From the NCBI RefSeq assembly GCF_011065895.1, contig NZ_JAALCR010000011.1, positions 174,468-238,467 of the forward strand: 64,000 nt of DNA, in the 5' to 3' direction. Each line of letters begins with the position of its first letter. Within the stretch, counting starts at the first letter, position 1. Source of the stretch: Paludisphaera rhizosphaerae. GTDB taxonomy: Bacteria; Planctomycetota; Planctomycetia; Isosphaerales; Isosphaeraceae. Below, piece after piece: positions 43,445 through 54,600 of the stretch. Made by a program: the position numbers and the translations under genes. The notes beneath the pieces are model-generated. The model was not told the DNA's origin and searched no databases. It worked only from the letters and a program-made list of their open reading frames with translations.

Positions 43445-46400
43445 TCATCGCATCTCCGGGTCGGGTCCCGCCGTCTGCATTTCCGCCGAGCCGATTCCCT
43501 GGCAAAGAGTCGTCGCGACCACCGATCGGCCGTGGCGGGCCGTGAAGACCACCAACGGCTCCTCCGCAAGCCGAGGGTGGTCCCCGGCCAGTCGGTCGCC
43601 CAGCCGGACGAGCACCGCCTCAGCTTCCTCGGCCACGCCGGCGACCGAGACCGATCGGGACTCGTCGGTCGCCTCTTTCCCAAGGGCCTTTGCGACGGCC
43701 TTCTTGGCGCACCGGCATCGGAATCGCCATTCGTCCAGGCGATCGAGCGGTCCGTCGAGGAGCAAGTGAAGCTCCTCGGCTGTCAGGTTCGGTTCGAGGG
43801 CCTCGTCGCGGCGAGGTCTCAGCGATTCAGCGTGGATTCCAAGGAAGGAGCCGGCGTTATCCACGGACCTCCCCGGCGCTGGGAGGATTCCAGCCAGGGC
43901 GACCGTCAGATGCGTGTCGAGCGAGATCGACACCACCAGTTCCCCGTCCAGTTCTCCTTCCCAAGGGCCGCCGACGCCAAGCCGGCCGCGATCGTCGACG
44001 CGGATTTCGATGTCGGCCAGCGGCGGCTCCAGCCCGAGATGCGTCCGAAGCAGGTCGCGGGCCGCTTCCTTCGCGGCGGTGCGTCCGGCGAGCCACTCGA
44101 CCTGCCGCCTTTCAGGGCCGACAAGCCGCCGAAACTCCTCGCGCTCCGCCCGACAAAGGACCTGATGAGCCCAGACCCGACGCCAGAGCCCGAGATCGGG
44201 AGGAAGGACCGAGCCGAGCCTTCGGCAGGCGAACGACCGCGCGCTTGGAAACGACTCGACCGGCTCGGGCCAGGGCTCGGAGATGTCTCTCCGCGCCGGC
44301 AGGATGAGCGCCTGGAACGTATCGGGGAGATCGAACCGCCAGTCTTCCCAGCCTCGAATCCGAACCAGCGGCCGGCCGTCGGCCGCGGCGACGTCGATGT
44401 CCGATCGAACGCGCCGCTCCCCCTCCAGCTTGATCGTCGCCTCACAGGGGAGAAGGTCTCCCGCCTGGGGCGAAGGTCCGAAGAGCTCGAGCGATTCCAG
44501 GCCCGATGGAAAGATCACCTTTCCGGAGGTCAGTCGCTCAGCCGTCCAGAACCCGATGACCTGACCGGCCGCATCGAGCAGGATCGGGTCCAGGGCGAAA
44601 TCCGGCTCAGGACGACCGGCGATCATGCCATCGAAGGGAAGGACTCGAAGCGTCGCCGCCGATCCACCATCGGCGACGCGGTCGACGGACGCCACTCCTC
44701 GCCAGGCCGGTCCGTGGAACATGACGTCGGAGTAGAGACTCTCCGTCCGCAGCCGCGAAGCTCGGCCGCCGATCGATGTCGTCGCGTCCCGAGGGGACGG
44801 CGACGGATACGCTCCAGCCAGGATCACTGTCGCCTCGATCGAAGGGCTGAGTGCGGGGGCGTCGGAGCGTCGGTCCTCCGAGAGGTTGCGAAGCTGGACG
44901 ACGACCCGGTCCTCCGTTCCCGGCTGCCGGCGCGCCGTCACCTGCAATTCCTGCGGCCCCTCGTCGAACGCGATCCAGCGGAACGCTCGCAGGTTCCGGA
45001 ATCCGACGACCTTCTGCCCCGGGGCCACGAAAGCCGCAGCCTCGGCCATGACTTCCATGCTCATGGTCAATGGCATCACGGGCAGGCCCAGCAGGTCTGG
45101 ATCGGCTATCGAGACGTCGCGTCCCAGCGTGTGGTCGCGAAGGAATAGATCTGTCGCCGGATCGAAGACGCGGCGGGCGACGATCTCCTCGCCCGGAGTT
45201 CCGGCGAGGACTGAACCGAGCAGCGGAAAGGCCGTCTTGCCGCGGGGTCGAGGCTGCTCCATCGGCCTGGACGACTCGGACCTGGCGGGAGCTCGACTGC
45301 CGTCGTCCTGAGGCTCACGGACGTCGAGAAACTCGTTCATGGTCTGGAGGAAGTCCTCGACCATCGAAGACGACTGCTGGCCGACGAGGGCCTCTCGAGC
45401 CCGGCCGACGGGTCGCCTCGACGACGCATCGGTCGTCGCGTTCGCGTACGGAGCGGCGTTCGTCGACGGTATGTCTTGCACGACATTCGCCGACGGCTCG
45501 GCGGCCTCGGACTTTTCGGCCGGCGCTGCTTCTCCCCCGGCTGACACGACTGCGGCTACGGCGTCGGGGAGATGGTGCGGGGGAACAGGCGGGCGTGTGG
45601 ACTCGGGCGATTCAGCCCGAAGCCGACCAGCGAACTCGGAGGAGACCCGCATGGCCGGAAATCCCGTGACGAGCTTCATCGCGGCCCGCGGAGACCGGCT
45701 CGGAACCGATCGCTTCGACTCCTCGACTCGCTTGACGTCCCGACGCTTGTAGAGGAAACCCAGGTCAAGGTCCACGCCCTGCGCGCTCAGGATCGCGACG
45801 AGGTGGTTGAGTTGAAGGATCCCTGAGCGTCGTGGGACGTTCGCGGGCACAGCGCAAAACCGACGGCCGCGGAGAATGTCCTCGACGAACGAACTGAGAT
45901 TCCCGCGAGGACCGACCTCGACGAAGATCCGCACCCCGTCCTCATAGAGAGTCTCGACGGTCTTGCGGAATTCGACCGGCATCAGCCAGTGGTCGACCAT
46001 CAGCTTGCGGATCTCATCCGGATCCTCCGGATAATGAGCGGCCGTGGTGCATGAATAGATCGGGACCTTGGCCGGGAGGATCTGCGCCTCGTCGAAGATC
46101 TGCTTCAAGTGGTCGACGTAAGGGGCGAACAGGGGCGTGTGGTAGGCACGGTCGAAATTGAGCGCTTCGCACATGAGACCCTGCTGCTTCACAATCGCCA
46201 GGGCCCGCTCGGACACCTCGTCTCCCCCGACCAGGACGGCCTGATGAGGGCAGTTGTCCATGGCCACGTAGATCTCACCCCCAGCCTCCTTGCCAATGGC
46301 CTCGACCCGCTCTCGATCGGCTCCAACCGCGAGGAGCACGGCCCGGGGCACGCCGGCGCGAGAGGCCTCCTCATAGTTCTTGTAGAGCTTTAAGCTCAGC

Positions 46401-48634
46401 TCGGAGAACTCTTCCTTGTCTGGGTCGAAGATGCCTGCGGCGCGGAGGGCCGAGAACTCGCCCGTGCTGTGACCAACGATCACGTCCGGCCGAAGCCCCA
46501 GTCCCTTCATGAGCGTCAACTGGGCCTGGTTGGCTGTCAGGACGGCTTCAACGGCCCCCGCGATCTCCCAGAGACGCTCCTCCACCCGGCTTTCGCCGCG
46601 GGCGTGCCCAGGCCTCGGGAAGATATGGTCGCTTGGGACGTAGCCGCGAGGGTGATCGTAGTAGACTCGGTCGATCTGGTCGAAGCACTCACGGACCTCG
46701 GGGAAATGGAGGCAGAGGTCGGCCAGCATGTTTGGGTACTGCGACCCTTCGCCGGGGAACAGGAAAGCAAGCTTCCCCTCGCGGGCCATCGGCTCGGAAT
46801 TGTAGTAGATCCCCGAACCGTCACGGATCTGACGACAGCCGCCGGGGGCTGACAGCTTCTTCTCGGCTCGGCCGAGTTTGTCCTTCAGATCGACTGCCGA
46901 GGAGGCCACGATCGCCAGGCGGCTGGGCGTGGGCTCTCCGGAGGTCGTCAGGTCGGTATTGAGCGAGAAGGCGAGGTCGGCGATACGCGTGGACTCCGCC
47001 GGGATGTCGCCATCGGTCCCCAGACGGGTCATCAGGTGGCGGACGACCTCGATCAAGGCGGCGGGCGAGTCTGCCCCCAGGATGCAGACCTCAGCCTCCC
47101 ATTGCGGGATGTGACGAGAGAGGTCTTTGCCTGGCACCGACTCCTGGACGTATTCCTCCAGCACGGCGTGCGCATTGATGCCGCCGAAGCCGAAGGCGTT
47201 CACGCCCGCTCGCCGAGGCTCGGCCGCTCCCTGGATCCAGGGCCGCACCTCGGAGTTGAGGTAGAAGGGAGTCTTCTCGAGTTCCAGTTTCGGGTTAGGC
47301 TTCTCGCAATGCAGCGTCGGGGGGAGAACCTTGTGATAGAGCGAGAGAGCGGACTTGATGATCCCGGCCACCCCAGCCGCTGGGATGGTGTGGCTGATCA
47401 TCGACTTGACCGTCCCCAGGGCGCATCGGGCGAGATCCCCGTCGCGGGCGCCGAAGACTCGGGAGAGAGCCTGAACCTCGACCACGTCGCCTACGGGCGT
47501 GCCGGTACCGTGGGCCTCGATTAGCCCGACCGTGCTGGGTGAAATCCCGGCCGCATCATACGCGCGACGTAGCGCGAGTTCCTCTCCCTCGACGCGAGGC
47601 GCCATCACGCTGAGGCCCCGTCCGTCGCTGGCCACTCCCACCGAGCGGACGACCGCGTAGATCCGATCGCCGTCGCGTTCCGCGTCGCGGAGCCGTTTCA
47701 GCACGACCATGCCGATCCCCTCGCCCAGCAGAGTACCGTCGGCTTCTTCGCCGAAGGGGCTGATCCTCTGGCGTCGAGAGAGAGCGCCGAGCTGGCAAAA
47801 GATGCTGAGCGTGGGCATCGGGATCCAGACCTGGGATCCCCCGGCCAACGCGACGTCGCACTCGCCGCTCGTCAGGGATTGCATCGCATGCCGAACCGCG
47901 ACCAGCGACGACGCGCAGGCGGCGTCGACGGTATAGCTCGGGCCCATCAGGTCGAGTCGATTGGCGATCCGCCCGACGATGATGTTCGGGACCAGGCCGG
48001 GCATCGTTTCCGGGTTGAACGGCGGCAGCGCCCTCTTCAACTCAACGCGGAGGGCCTGCAACTGCTCGTCGGTGTACTCGGGTCGCAGCGTCTTGAGGAT
48101 CTCCAGCGTCTGGTTCACGACCAGTCCGTGCTGGACTGCGATCGCGTTGCCGCCGTTGAGGTACGTCCCCTTGCCGAGGATCACGGCCGTTTTGCGCCGG
48201 ACCGCTTCATCCATCTGGAGACAGCCGGCGTCGGCCAGGGCGTCGCGGGCCAGTTGAAGCGACAACCACTGGTCGGGCTCGCCGCCGACGGCGATGGGCG
48301 GAATGCCGTGAGAGAGCGGGTCGAAGGCCGCCAGCGACCCAAGATACCCCCCCCGCTTGCAGTAGACGCGGTCACCGTCCTGCGAGTCGGGATCGAAGTA
48401 TTGCTCGGTCTCGCGTGCCTCCGGGGGAGGATCCGACACGGCGTCGACCTTGCCGAGGATGTTTCGCCAGAACGCATCCAGCCCGTTGGCCCCAGGGAAG
48501 AGGCACGACATCCCAATGATGGCCACCGCGTCCGACGCTCCTTTCGCATCGCCCTGGATGAGCGGCGAACCGGACCGGCGTGGGAGCCGGGTCCTCCCCG
48601 TCGGGTCGGAGTCTTGCGAGCTTAGGTCGCGCAT
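43445..48634 (-). CDS. Polyketide/PUFA-like synthase: KS-AT-DH with C-terminal phosphopantetheinyl-transferase-like region
   Basis: A 1,729-residue multidomain synthase. KS (about 35-470) has Cys240 in VDAACASSLVAV, EAHGTGTPVGD and KSMISHTIPAAG. AT (about 590-900) has Ser723 in VGHSTGEFSAL and FLFPGEGSQYPNM. A disordered linker follows, then a DH-type double hot-dog (about 1120-1400) with His1168 in RDHTLGRDV and MPLTMSMEVMAEAA. The C-terminal about 280 residues contain W-L-A-G-R-x-A-A-K-E-A (Lys1522, Glu1523) and a second W-x-x-R-x-x-A-K-K-A motif near 1644, as in Sfp-type pantetheinyl transferases. No ACP or KR. ATG at 48,634 has GGAGAG upstream. Confidence 0.88.
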   Translation of the reverse strand: MRDLSSQDSDPTGRTRLPRRSGSPLIQGDAKGASDAVAIIGMSCLFPGANGLDAFWRNILGKVDAVSDPPPEARETEQYFDPDSQDGDRVYCKRGGYLGSLAAFDPLSHGIPPIAVGGEPDQWLSLQLARDALADAGCLQMDEAVRRKTAVILGKGTYLNGGNAIAVQHGLVVNQTLEILKTLRPEYTDEQLQALRVELKRALPPFNPETMPGLVPNIIVGRIANRLDLMGPSYTVDAACASSLVAVRHAMQSLTSGECDVALAGGSQVWIPMPTLSIFCQLGALSRRQRISPFGEEADGTLLGEGIGMVVLKRLRDAERDGDRIYAVVRSVGVASDGRGLSVMAPRVEGEELALRRAYDAAGISPSTVGLIEAHGTGTPVGDVVEVQALSRVFGARDGDLARCALGTVKSMISHTIPAAGVAGIIKSALSLYHKVLPPTLHCEKPNPKLELEKTPFYLNSEVRPWIQGAAEPRRAGVNAFGFGGINAHAVLEEYVQESVPGKDLSRHIPQWEAEVCILGADSPAALIEVVRHLMTRLGTDGDIPAESTRIADLAFSLNTDLTTSGEPTPSRLAIVASSAVDLKDKLGRAEKKLSAPGGCRQIRDGSGIYYNSEPMAREGKLAFLFPGEGSQYPNMLADLCLHFPEVRECFDQIDRVYYDHPRGYVPSDHIFPRPGHARGESRVEERLWEIAGAVEAVLTANQAQLTLMKGLGLRPDVIVGHSTGEFSALRAAGIFDPDKEEFSELSLKLYKNYEEASRAGVPRAVLLAVGADRERVEAIGKEAGGEIYVAMDNCPHQAVLVGGDEVSERALAIVKQQGLMCEALNFDRAYHTPLFAPYVDHLKQIFDEAQILPAKVPIYSCTTAAHYPEDPDEIRKLMVDHWLMPVEFRKTVETLYEDGVRIFVEVGPRGNLSSFVEDILRGRRFCAVPANVPRRSGILQLNHLVAILSAQGVDLDLGFLYKRRDVKRVEESKRSVPSRSPRAAMKLVTGFPAMRVSSEFAGRLRAESPESTRPPVPPHHLPDAVAAVVSAGGEAAPAEKSEAAEPSANVVQDIPSTNAAPYANATTDASSRRPVGRAREALVGQQSSSMVEDFLQTMNEFLDVREPQDDGSRAPARSESSRPMEQPRPRGKTAFPLLGSVLAGTPGEEIVARRVFDPATDLFLRDHTLGRDVSIADPDLLGLPVMPLTMSMEVMAEAAAFVAPGQKVVGFRNLRAFRWIAFDEGPQELQVTARRQPGTEDRVVVQLRNLSEDRRSDAPALSPSIEATVILAGAYPSPSPRDATTSIGGRASRLRTESLYSDVMFHGPAWRGVASVDRVADGGSAATLRVLPFDGMIAGRPEPDFALDPILLDAAGQVIGFWTAERLTSGKVIFPSGLESLELFGPSPQAGDLLPCEATIKLEGERRVRSDIDVAAADGRPLVRIRGWEDWRFDLPDTFQALILPARRDISEPWPEPVESFPSARSFACRRLGSVLPPDLGLWRRVWAHQVLCRAEREEFRRLVGPERRQVEWLAGRTAAKEAARDLLRTHLGLEPPLADIEIRVDDRGRLGVGGPWEGELDGELVVSISLDTHLTVALAGILPAPGRSVDNAGSFLGIHAESLRPRRDEALEPNLTAEELHLLLDGPLDRLDEWRFRCRCAKKAVAKALGKEATDESRSVSVAGVAEEAEAVLVRLGDRLAGDHPRLAEEPLVVFTARHGRSVVATTLCQGIGSAEMQTAGPDPEMR

Positions 48635-48687
48635 GGTGGTGTCACTCTCCAGTTCGTCATGCAACGTTGCGCCCGGCCTGGACCGCC

Positions 48688-51600
48688 TCAGCGACCGGAG
48701 GTTCCCGCGAGCCGATTCAAGGCCTTGCTTCCCGTCCCTTCCACTCCCGCCAGCATCCCCAAGAGGCGTCCATCCGGGCTCGAGAAGTAATGATCCGCGT
48801 GGCAGGTCGGGACCCGGCTCTCGGCCCCGATCCGCAATTCGTAGCAGATTCCAGGAGCGTCCCGACCGCTGGCCGTCCTTGGGGGCGCCGCGATCCCAGG
48901 GCCGAACAGCCGACAACCGCCGATCCTCGCGGGAAGCAGGGTGACGTCCCAGTGAAGCCTGGCCCAGAGGACCTGCATCTGAAGGGCGCTGTCGACCAGG
49001 ATCGGATCCACCAGCCAGGCGCCATCGGGCCGACCACGAAGGCAGTCGCGCGGGGACGACGGCCGCAGGATCGCCCGAGCGCCTTGGGGGCCGATCGCCT
49101 CGATCGAGACGATTCCCTGGAAGATCGGCCCGTGGAAGAGCCAGTCGCGGTAGGCCTCCTGGACGCCGAGCGCCTTGATCCCCTGTCCTACGAGCAGCCC
49201 CGGCTCCGGAATGAAGGCCGGACGCTCTGCCGCACGGCACCCGAGCCGGACCGTCGCGCGATAGTGGAGGCGCTGAGGAGTCCCCGTCCCTTGGATGGAG
49301 ACGTCGAGCGTCCGCTCCACTCCGGAGGGATCTGCAGTCCCGTCGGCGTCGCCTCGCTCGCGGGCGATGACCCGAACGGCCTCGTGTCGGTCGTCGATGA
49401 CGACTCCGCGCTGGAGCCTGATCTCGGAGATTTCGAGCAAGTCGAGGTCGGGCCATCCAGCCTGGGCCGCCTCGGCCATGAGTTCCATGGCCATCGCGAA
49501 CGGGAAGACGGGACGGCCGTCGAGGCAATGATCCTCGAGATAACGATCGATCTCAGGGTTGATCGTCCGAACCAGCTCGACCTGACCGTCGCCCCTTGAG
49601 AGCGTCCCGGCAACCGCGATCAGCGGCGAGATCTTCGCAAGGCTGATCGCGTCTTCGCTCTTGCCTTCAACCGATGGCGCGGAGGGGGTGTTCGATTTGC
49701 TGGATTCATGTACGGGAGGTGCGAACCCTTGTGACCCGCCGATCAGGATTTCCACATCTCCCTTGCGCCCGATGCGAAGTTCGTCGACCATCATCCGGCA
49801 GCCGACGTCGGGAGGAATCAGCACAACCCCTCGCTCAGAGAACTGACGCTGGACCTCTGGGGAGACCATGCCGGTCTCCAGCCAGGGGCCCCAGTTGATC
49901 GAGACGATCCGGCCGGGACACTGTCGGTCCAGGAGTTGAGCGAGCTTGTTGAGCACCTCGCTGGCGGCCGCGTAGTCGGCCTGGCCGCGGTTCCCGAACC
50001 GGCCGGATACGGAACTGAAAAAGACCAGGAACCGCAGCGCGTCCAGCCGCAGTTTCTCGGCGAGAACCATCGCGCTGCCGGCCTTGGCTTCGACCACACG
50101 GTCGAACGATTCGGGAGTTTTGTCCCGGACGAGCCGGTCCTCGATGACCCCCGCCCCGTGTATGACGCCGTCGATCCGGCCGTGAACGCGATAGAGATCG
50201 TCGATCACCGCTCCAAACGCCGACGGGTCGCTGACGTCGCACGCGACGTAGTCGACCCGGGCGCCCGTCTGTCGAATGCGATCAAGATTCGCACGAACCT
50301 CGCGTTCGAGGAGGAGCCTGCGACATCTCTCCTCGACGATCGGCACGGAGACCGGCTCGCCGGCCGCCTGGAGTCGTCCCAGAATCGCTCGCTTGAGCGC
50401 CTTCGGATCCTCAATCCCCATGGTTTCGGGGGGTTCCGAAGTGGTCGGCGGCGGCGTCCGACCGACCAGAACGAACCGACAGGGAACGGCCTCGGCCAGA
50501 CTCAGGACGGCGAGTGCCGTGATCCCGCGAGCCCCTCCTGTCGCCAGGACGACTGACTCGACATCCAACGGCACCGGGGCGTTCCCGGTTGGTAGCGTCG
50601 TGGGGACGAGTTCGAGAGTCGTCCGTCGCCCCTCGCGATAACCGACCTCGACCAGGCGATCGTCCGCAAACAATTCGTCGAGCAGCCATCCGGCGACGGC
50701 ATTCGCATCAGTCGGGGGCAGGTCGACCGCCTTGACGCGGATCTTGGGGCATTCGTGGGCGAGCGATTTCAGGAACCCGGCGAGACTTCCGTCCTCCGGT
50801 GAAATGTCCAGCGCCGGGCCGCCGACGGCGAAGGCTCCTCCCAGCCTGGACGCCGCCAGGATCGCGGCCCCCCCCCGCGAGGCGGCGCCCTCAAGATCCG
50901 GGGCCAGGGCCCGAGCCAACAGGTAGAGGGACTTGAGGTGATCGGGACGATTGCCGAGGGAGACAGCTCGCAACGCGGGAAGGTGGATCAGAGCGGCGGG
51001 CGGTCCCATGCGGTCGCGAAGCCCATCGACCAGTTGAGCAACCGCTACGGGATCCGTCAGGTCCGCTGCGACGGCGTCAGGTTCCCCGGCCTGAGATTCG
51101 ACCCTGGAAACGATGCGTACGACGCGACGGCCTTGATCGCTCAGGAGTCGCGCCAGACGTCTCCCGACTCCGGCCTCGTCGTCGACGATGACGACGAGGC
51201 CGTCGGGAGCCAGATCGGCCTTGGCCGAGATGGGGGGCGCCTGAATTATCCTGAGCGCGAACCGGCCGACGCCATGTCCGGTCCGCGCATCTTCAAAAGG
51301 GCGTCGATCCTCCTTGGCTTCGCCTGGACCGCCGGATTCGCCGATGAACGCTTCGAGGTGATCGATCACCTGTCGGAGCGAGCGGCTCCCTGTGAGTTTT
51401 TCGATGTCGGGCGTCCGGCCTTCGGGAAGGTCCAGGGCTCGAACGAGCGTCCCGGCGATCTCGACTCGTTTGATCGAGTCGATCCCCAGGTCCGCTTCCA
51501 GGTCCGCTTCCAGATCCAGCATCTCCTCGGGATAGCCGGTCCGTTCGCTGACGATCGCCAGGAGTTGTTCGGTGATTCGCCCGCGGTCGGGTGCGCACTC

Positions 51601-54600
51601 GGCGACGCTGGCTGCGGCCGGCTTCGGCGCCGCGGCGTGGTCGACGCCGTTCGTATGCACGGGCTCCGTACGCAGGACAGCCGTGGCGATCGGAGCCGTC
51701 GGAATCGGCGTTGAAAGGGAAGGCGTTATCGGCGCGAACGACGCGGGAGACGGCGGTGCGACGGTCGGCTGTGGGGCGACGGTCGGCTGCGGAACTGGGA
51801 CGAACAACGGCTCGCTCGCCGGCTCATAAGCGGCGAACGATTCACCGTTGGCATCCGGTGCTGGCCACGGCGCCGGAGCGCCGGCCGGGGCCGCCGGGAG
51901 CGTCCCCGAAGAGCCGAGGCACGTGAGCAGATCGTGCATCACGTTCTCTTGCGTCTGCAGGAATCGCATCATGACCTGCTGAAATTGTCGCGCCATGTCG
52001 ATTGGGCCGTTTCCGTCCGGCGTAGGCGAGACCCGCGGGGACGCAGTCGGCGGCTCCAGGGACTGAGCGGCCGCCGGATAGGGCGGCGACGCCGTTCCAT
52101 TGAAGCGCGGACTCTGGACGGTTGGTCGATTCATCGGCCCTCCTTCGTCTGCTGATCTTCGTGAAACCGGGCGGGAGGCGTAGCCGCCCGATCCGCTCCG
52201 GGTGGCACCGTCGCCGTTCGGCACATCTCCCCGCGGCGCTGTTGGCGCCGATGGGACCGTCGCCGGAGGTGAATCCGTCGACGGAGTTTGATGGATCTGT
52301 CGTTCGACCTTTCCCGCCGACACTGCAGAGTGCGGGGACGGCCGCTGCGGGACGCTCCGGTCGCTCCGAGGCGGGAGTGTCGGCGAGACGCCGCCTCTCG
52401 CATCCGCCTTCGGGGCCTTCGACTTCGTCTCACCCCCGACCGTTTTGCGGGGGATCGGACGGGCCCGACCGCCGTTGACGAGCCAGGTCGTTGGGGAATG
52501 AGCGATTTCGCTCCCCCCAGACGGTCGCGAGAGATCCACGGGGCGGATCGAGCGACCCTGGAAAAGGCCTTCGGCCCGCACCGTAGCTCCTTCAGCCGCG
52601 AGGACCGCAAGACCATGAAGGAAGGCCGTCAGCCCGTCCTCCCTGGGTCGGTCGAACGAAGCACAGACGTGAGGGCGGTCGCCGAGGATCTGGCCGACGA
52701 GTCCGGACAGGACCTGGCGCGGCCCCACCTCCACGAACAGCCGGGCCCCGGCGTCGTACATCGCCTGGACTTCGCGGACGAATTCGACAGGACGGACCAG
52801 GTGCTCCGCCAGTTGGGCGGCAACCCCGGCCGGGTCGTTGGAATAAGGGGCTGCTGTGGTATTCGAGTAAACGGGGATGCAGGCGGAGGCGATCGGCATC
52901 CGACGGATCGACTCGGCCAATTTTTGCTGCGCCGGGGCGATCAGAGGCGAGTGGAACGCGCAGGCGACGGGGAGTCGGCGGGCTTGGAGCCCCCGGCCGC
53001 CGCACCACTCGATCGCCTTTTCGACGGCGGCCCGAGAACCGGCGATTACGGTCTGCTTCGGGGCGTTAACGTTGGCCTGAGTAAGCCCCGGCACCTCTGC
53101 CAGAAGCGGCGTCAACTCGTCCGGCGAGGCGACGATCGCCGCCATCGCGCCGCTCTCTTCCGTGGTGCACTCGCGAATGAACCGTCCCCGGGCCGCGGCG
53201 ATCTCCAGCAGCTCGCGCTCGCCGAAGCAGCCCGCGGCGTGGAGCGCCACGAACTCGCCGAAGCTGTGCCCCGCCGCCATCTCGGGCTTGATCCCCATCC
53301 GGTCGAGAAGCCGAAGAACCCCCACGTCAGCGGCCGCCAGCGCCGGCTGCGCGATATTGGTCTCGGTCAACGCCGCCTGGAGCGGCTTCTCCTCGTCTTC
53401 GCTGAAGGTGGGAGGCGGGAAGATCCATCGGCTCAGCGGCCGTCCCAACTCGGCGGTCAGAACCGCGTCGGCCCGCTCGTAGCATTCCCGCACCTCCGGG
53501 AAAGCCACCGCGAGATCCCTTGTCATATTGATGTACTGCGATCCCTGGCCGGGGAAAAGGAAGGCGATCCGCCCCTCGGCCGCCAGCGGCCGCTCCGCGT
53601 AGTGAACTCCCCGCGAATCGTGCTTTCGCTCGACCCCGGATCGAATCACCGCCTCAGCCAGCCCCAACTTCTGGACGAGGTCTTCGATCGTGGTCGCGAC
53701 GATGGCCAGGCTCGGTCCGTTGGGAGGCGCCCCCTCCGCCGCGCGGGCCAGCGCGCAAGCCAGGTCGGCCGGCCGGGGAGGAGAGTTCGATTGAAGGGCC
53801 GCGACGAGCCGACCGATCCCTTCGAGGAGTGCCTCCCGTGAGCGGCTCCGCCACAGGAACAACTCGGCCGGCCACGGGTCGCGGGTTGCAGGCTGATCAG
53901 ACAGAAAGCTCCCCGTGTACTCCTCGAGGGCGATGTGGAAGTTCGTGCCGCCGAAGCCGAACGCGCTGACGCCGGCGCGACGCGGCTCCTTGGATTCCCC
54001 GTGGATCCAGGGGCGCGGCTCCGAGTTGACGTAGAACGGACTCTCGGGGAAGTTGGCCTTCGGGTGCGGGCGGCTGACGTTCAAGGTCGGGGGGAGCACG
54101 CGATGCTTCAAGGCGAGCGCGGCCTTGATCAGGCCGGCGACGCCCGCGGTGGCCTTGGTGTGGCCGATCATCGATTTGATCGAGCCCACCGCACATCCCT
54201 GCTTCGGCGCGCCCTGCTCGCCGAAGAATGTGGCGAGGGCCTTGATCTCGGCCTGGTCGCCGGCCGCCGTTCCCGTGCCGTGGGCCTCGACCAGCCCCAC
54301 CGTCGCCGGCGAGTACCCGGCCTGCGCGTAGGCCCGGCGGAGCGCCCGAACCTGTCCCTCGGGGCGAGGGGCCGTCATGCTCCGGTCGCGGCCGTCGCTC
54401 GAACCTCCTGCTCCCCGGATGACCGCGTAAATTCGGTCGCCGTCCCGCTCCGCGTCATCCAACCGCTTCAGGATGACCGCCGCGAAGCCCTCGCTGATGG
54501 CGATGCCATCCCCCTCAGCGTCGAACGTCCGACAACGGCCGTTCGGCGAGAGCGCCTGAGTTTTGCTGAAACACATGAAGGCGAACGGATTCTGGATGGC

